Below the pieces are notes generated by a model that saw only the letters and a list, made by a program, of their open reading frames with translations, was not told where the DNA came from and ran no database searches. Both the position numbers and the translations under genes were made by a program. From Baaleninema simplex PCC 7105 (GTDB lineage Bacteria > Cyanobacteriota > Cyanobacteriia > Cyanobacteriales > Geitlerinemataceae), in contig NZ_KB235958.1 of assembly GCF_000332355.1 (NCBI RefSeq), forward strand, positions 425,466-489,465: 64,000 bases of DNA, given 5' to 3'. The first letter of the stretch is position 1. Each line of letters starts with the position of its first letter. Positions 62,169 to 64,000 of the stretch are shown one piece after another.

Positions 62169-63377
62169 TCACTCTAGGGAAATTTGAGCGCCCCAAACGT
62201 CTTGGGGAACGAACGTGCGATCGCGGGGAATGGGGGCGACAGCTTCGGTGAGGGTAAATGTCCCCGCTTCGATCCAAGCTTTTAGTTCCTCGGCGACGCG
62301 GCGCGATCGGTACAAACTCGCTAACGGCGCAACTCGTACCGATTTTCCGTCTACAGTAATTTTCCCCGCTTTCAACTGAGCGTAACTTACCAGCCCGAAA
62401 GTGGGACGAACGCGTCGTGGAATGGAAAAATCCACCACCGGGGCGACTAATTCCTCGTCGCGCACCGCACAGCGTTCGACAACTGCCTCGTCGAGAACCG
62501 GAAGCGGAACGCCAACCCCCAACATCAGCGAAGGACCGTAATTGTGGAAGTAACAGCCTCGCACCCAGTCAGCAGACATCTGTTTGGCATCGCCGATCAA
62601 CGCTAACGTCGCCGCCGGACCGATAGGAGTCTGGTTGGGGAGTCGCTTTTGCAGCGGGAAATGTTGGGTTCCCTCCCAAGCGACGTAACCGATTCCCCCA
62701 CCCATAAATACGCGGGTTCCGATACCCACGAGTTGGAGTTCGGGATCGTTAAACAGCGGAGAGAGAGCGCCGGGGTTCGAGTAGACGGCGTTTCCCAAAC
62801 GAGGTTGCAGCGGTCCGAGATAGGTAAACAGGGGGCGATCGCCCCCGTTAATCCCGACGATAAAGTTTTGATAGAGATTGCGGGGATCGAACAGGTAAAA
62901 CTGGTTGATGCTGTCGCGGGTAATCGTCGTTTCAAAGGAGGCGCGGGGGTAGCAGTCGGTTACTTGCCCGATCGCCCGCAGTTGTACGTTTTTTCCGGCA
63001 ATCAGATCTTCGATGACGTGGCCGCCGCCTCGCATTTCTTTTAAGGGAGTTTCCCGCGTCGCCTCCTCGGTTTCGGGAACTTCCGCAATTTGCGCCGCCC
63101 CCAAGTACAAATCCACAGCCCCAAAGCCGGAATAGGCCGGAACTCCATCGAGCCAGCAACGACGGATCTTGATCGGCGGATCCGTATGACCTAAATTGAG
63201 AATCGCGCCGCTCGATTCCATTGGCTCGAAAGTGCCGGTGGTGACGACGTCCACCTGTTTGGCGGTTTGGACTATGCCGATTTCGGCCACTTTGGCTTTG
63301 AGTTCTTCCGCCGTACAGACAACAGCCTTGCGCTTGAGAATTTTTTCGTTGATTTCGGCGATCGAGCGCTGCGACAT
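62169..63377 (-). CDS. DUF39 family homocysteine biosynthesis protein
   Basis: 402 residues. The family blocks are visible: AEINEKILKRKAVVCTAEEL, VDVVTTGTFEPMESSGAILNLGH, and GGGIGYVAWEGTQHFP. In methanogens DUF39 proteins make homocysteine from aspartate semialdehyde and sulfide, with an adjoining ferredoxin-type or NIL domain supplied by a partner. Cysteines at CTA, CWL, CYP and CYF may serve the sulfur chemistry. No CBS or ferredoxin domain is fused here, and no partner gene is adjacent. The 281-bp gap to the next gene is AT-rich without a gene. Confidence 0.88.
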   Translation of the reverse strand: MSQRSIAEINEKILKRKAVVCTAEELKAKVAEIGIVQTAKQVDVVTTGTFEPMESSGAILNLGHTDPPIKIRRCWLDGVPAYSGFGAVDLYLGAAQIAEVPETEEATRETPLKEMRGGGHVIEDLIAGKNVQLRAIGQVTDCYPRASFETTITRDSINQFYLFDPRNLYQNFIVGINGGDRPLFTYLGPLQPRLGNAVYSNPGALSPLFNDPELQLVGIGTRVFMGGGIGYVAWEGTQHFPLQKRLPNQTPIGPAATLALIGDAKQMSADWVRGCYFHNYGPSLMLGVGVPLPVLDEAVVERCAVRDEELVAPVVDFSIPRRVRPTFGLVSYAQLKAGKITVDGKSVRVAPLASLYRSRRVAEELKAWIEAGTFTLTEAVAPIPRDRTFVPQDVWGAQISLE

Positions 63378-63657
63378 AAAAAATTGATAATTGATAATTG
63401 AGAATTGAGAATTGACAATTTACAGTTCTCAATTTATAACAGTTTGATTCGATCTGTAAATAATTTATAGTATTTTTTGTTTTCGATTCCTTAGAAAATC
63501 TGATTTCTTTATTTTTAAAAATTTTGATTTTTATGAATACAACAGTCCCAAATGAGTCGTTAAAAATTAAAATACTCCCAAAAATTAGATTCCCTGTTCC
63601 CTATCTTGTTACACAACTGATTTAGGGTTGCTATATTTTTATGAATGTTTTAATAAC

Positions 63658-64000
63658 TTACGATTTTGAATCTATTTCCGAGTTGCTAGAAGAGGGGCGA
63701 TCGCTCTCTGACTCTTCCTCTATCGATCGCTCGTCTTCTTCGGGGGGTTTGACAGACTGACGACGTCGAATTGGGAGCGATTCGCCCCCTTGCTGCCACT
63801 GATTGAGAATATCTTTAATAAATAATTCTTGCAACACCACTTGCCCGACGACAGTAATGGGCAACGCCATTAACAACCCTAAAAAACCGAAAAACGTAGC
63901 AAAAACGACTTGAGAAACCAAAGTAACGGCAGGCAGTAACGAGACTTGACGAGCCATCACATAGGGAGTTAAAAAGTTACTTTCAATTTGTTGAATAACA
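63658..64000 (-). CDS. AI-2E family transporter-like protein, 3' part only
   Basis: The frame is open through the right edge of the window, so the start is missing. The visible end contains IQQIESNFLTPYVMARQVSLLPAV and FFGFLGLLMALPITVVGQV, the final two conserved segments of the AI-2E/PerM membrane protein family. An acidic, Ser-rich cytoplasmic tail of about 50 residues follows. Family members export small molecules or ions, but the substrate here is unknown. Confidence 0.9.
   Translation of the reverse strand, partial: VIQQIESNFLTPYVMARQVSLLPAVTLVSQVVFATFFGFLGLLMALPITVVGQVVLQELFIKDILNQWQQGGESLPIRRRQSVKPPEEDERSIEEESESDRPSSSNSEIDSKS

Overview
The window is cyanobacterial chromosomal DNA. It carries two photosystem II D1 genes, the aldehyde deformylating oxygenase / acyl-ACP reductase pair, a high-light-inducible protein, menD (phylloquinone pathway), a CoaR/CoaT cobalt efflux pair and a PetR/PetP-type regulator pair. 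The octamer GCGATCGC (HIP1), a cyanobacterial signature, is scattered throughout. Gene content and the load of small repeats suggest a filamentous or mat-type species, but the exact taxon cannot be read from the sequence.

Layout: 0.3-6.0 kb has two M16 peptidases (one active, one lacking the zinc motif), a TetR regulator and a rhodanese / sulfide:quinone-reductase-like pair. 6.2-10.1 kb is the most unusual part: a radical-SAM activase-like gene, a D1 paralogue that has lost several Mn-cluster ligands (rogue/sentinel type), and a second D1 with the substitutions known from the microaerobic PsbA2 (D1') form. Copies of a 58-bp palindromic repeat lie on both sides of the psbA pair. 10.2-19 kb holds hypothetical genes, ribE, a bifunctional nuclease, an aldo/keto reductase, a small transposon-like element with an 8-bp target duplication, a NACHT NTPase with a membrane C-terminus and a lone sugar ABC permease. 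19.3-22.3 kb is the alkane/fatty acid cluster ado-aar-accA. 22.4-26.6 kb has pgsA and the divergent coaT/coaR pair with a perfect palindromic operator. 27.1-31 kb encodes a secreted animal-type heme peroxidase with RTX repeats, tightly coupled to an unrecognised exported protein.

31.6-42.3 kb is a block of polytopic glycosyltransferase-like (GT-C) genes: five in one operon (two paralogue sets) and one divergent. A group 2 sigma factor follows. 43.9-49.8 kb is a signalling block: a PATAN response regulator translationally coupled to a degenerate EAL protein, and a divergent 1104-residue CBS/multi-PAS histidine kinase. 49.9-51.6 kb is an IscB (OMEGA) element with an intact nuclease and a strongly structured upstream region that is the expected omega RNA. 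52.1-58.4 kb contains a response regulator ending in a kinase dimerisation domain without its histidine, menD, the PetP/PetR-like pair, an Hlip, a molbindin and alanine dehydrogenase. 58.5-60 kb is a TnpB element broken by one frameshift. 61-64 kb has thrC convergent with a DUF39 homocysteine-synthesis gene, and the 3' end of an AI-2E family transporter running off the window.

No tRNA, rRNA or CRISPR array was seen. The strongest candidates for further study are the low-oxygen psbA island, the IscB/omega RNA element, the peroxidase-partner operon and the membrane NACHT protein.
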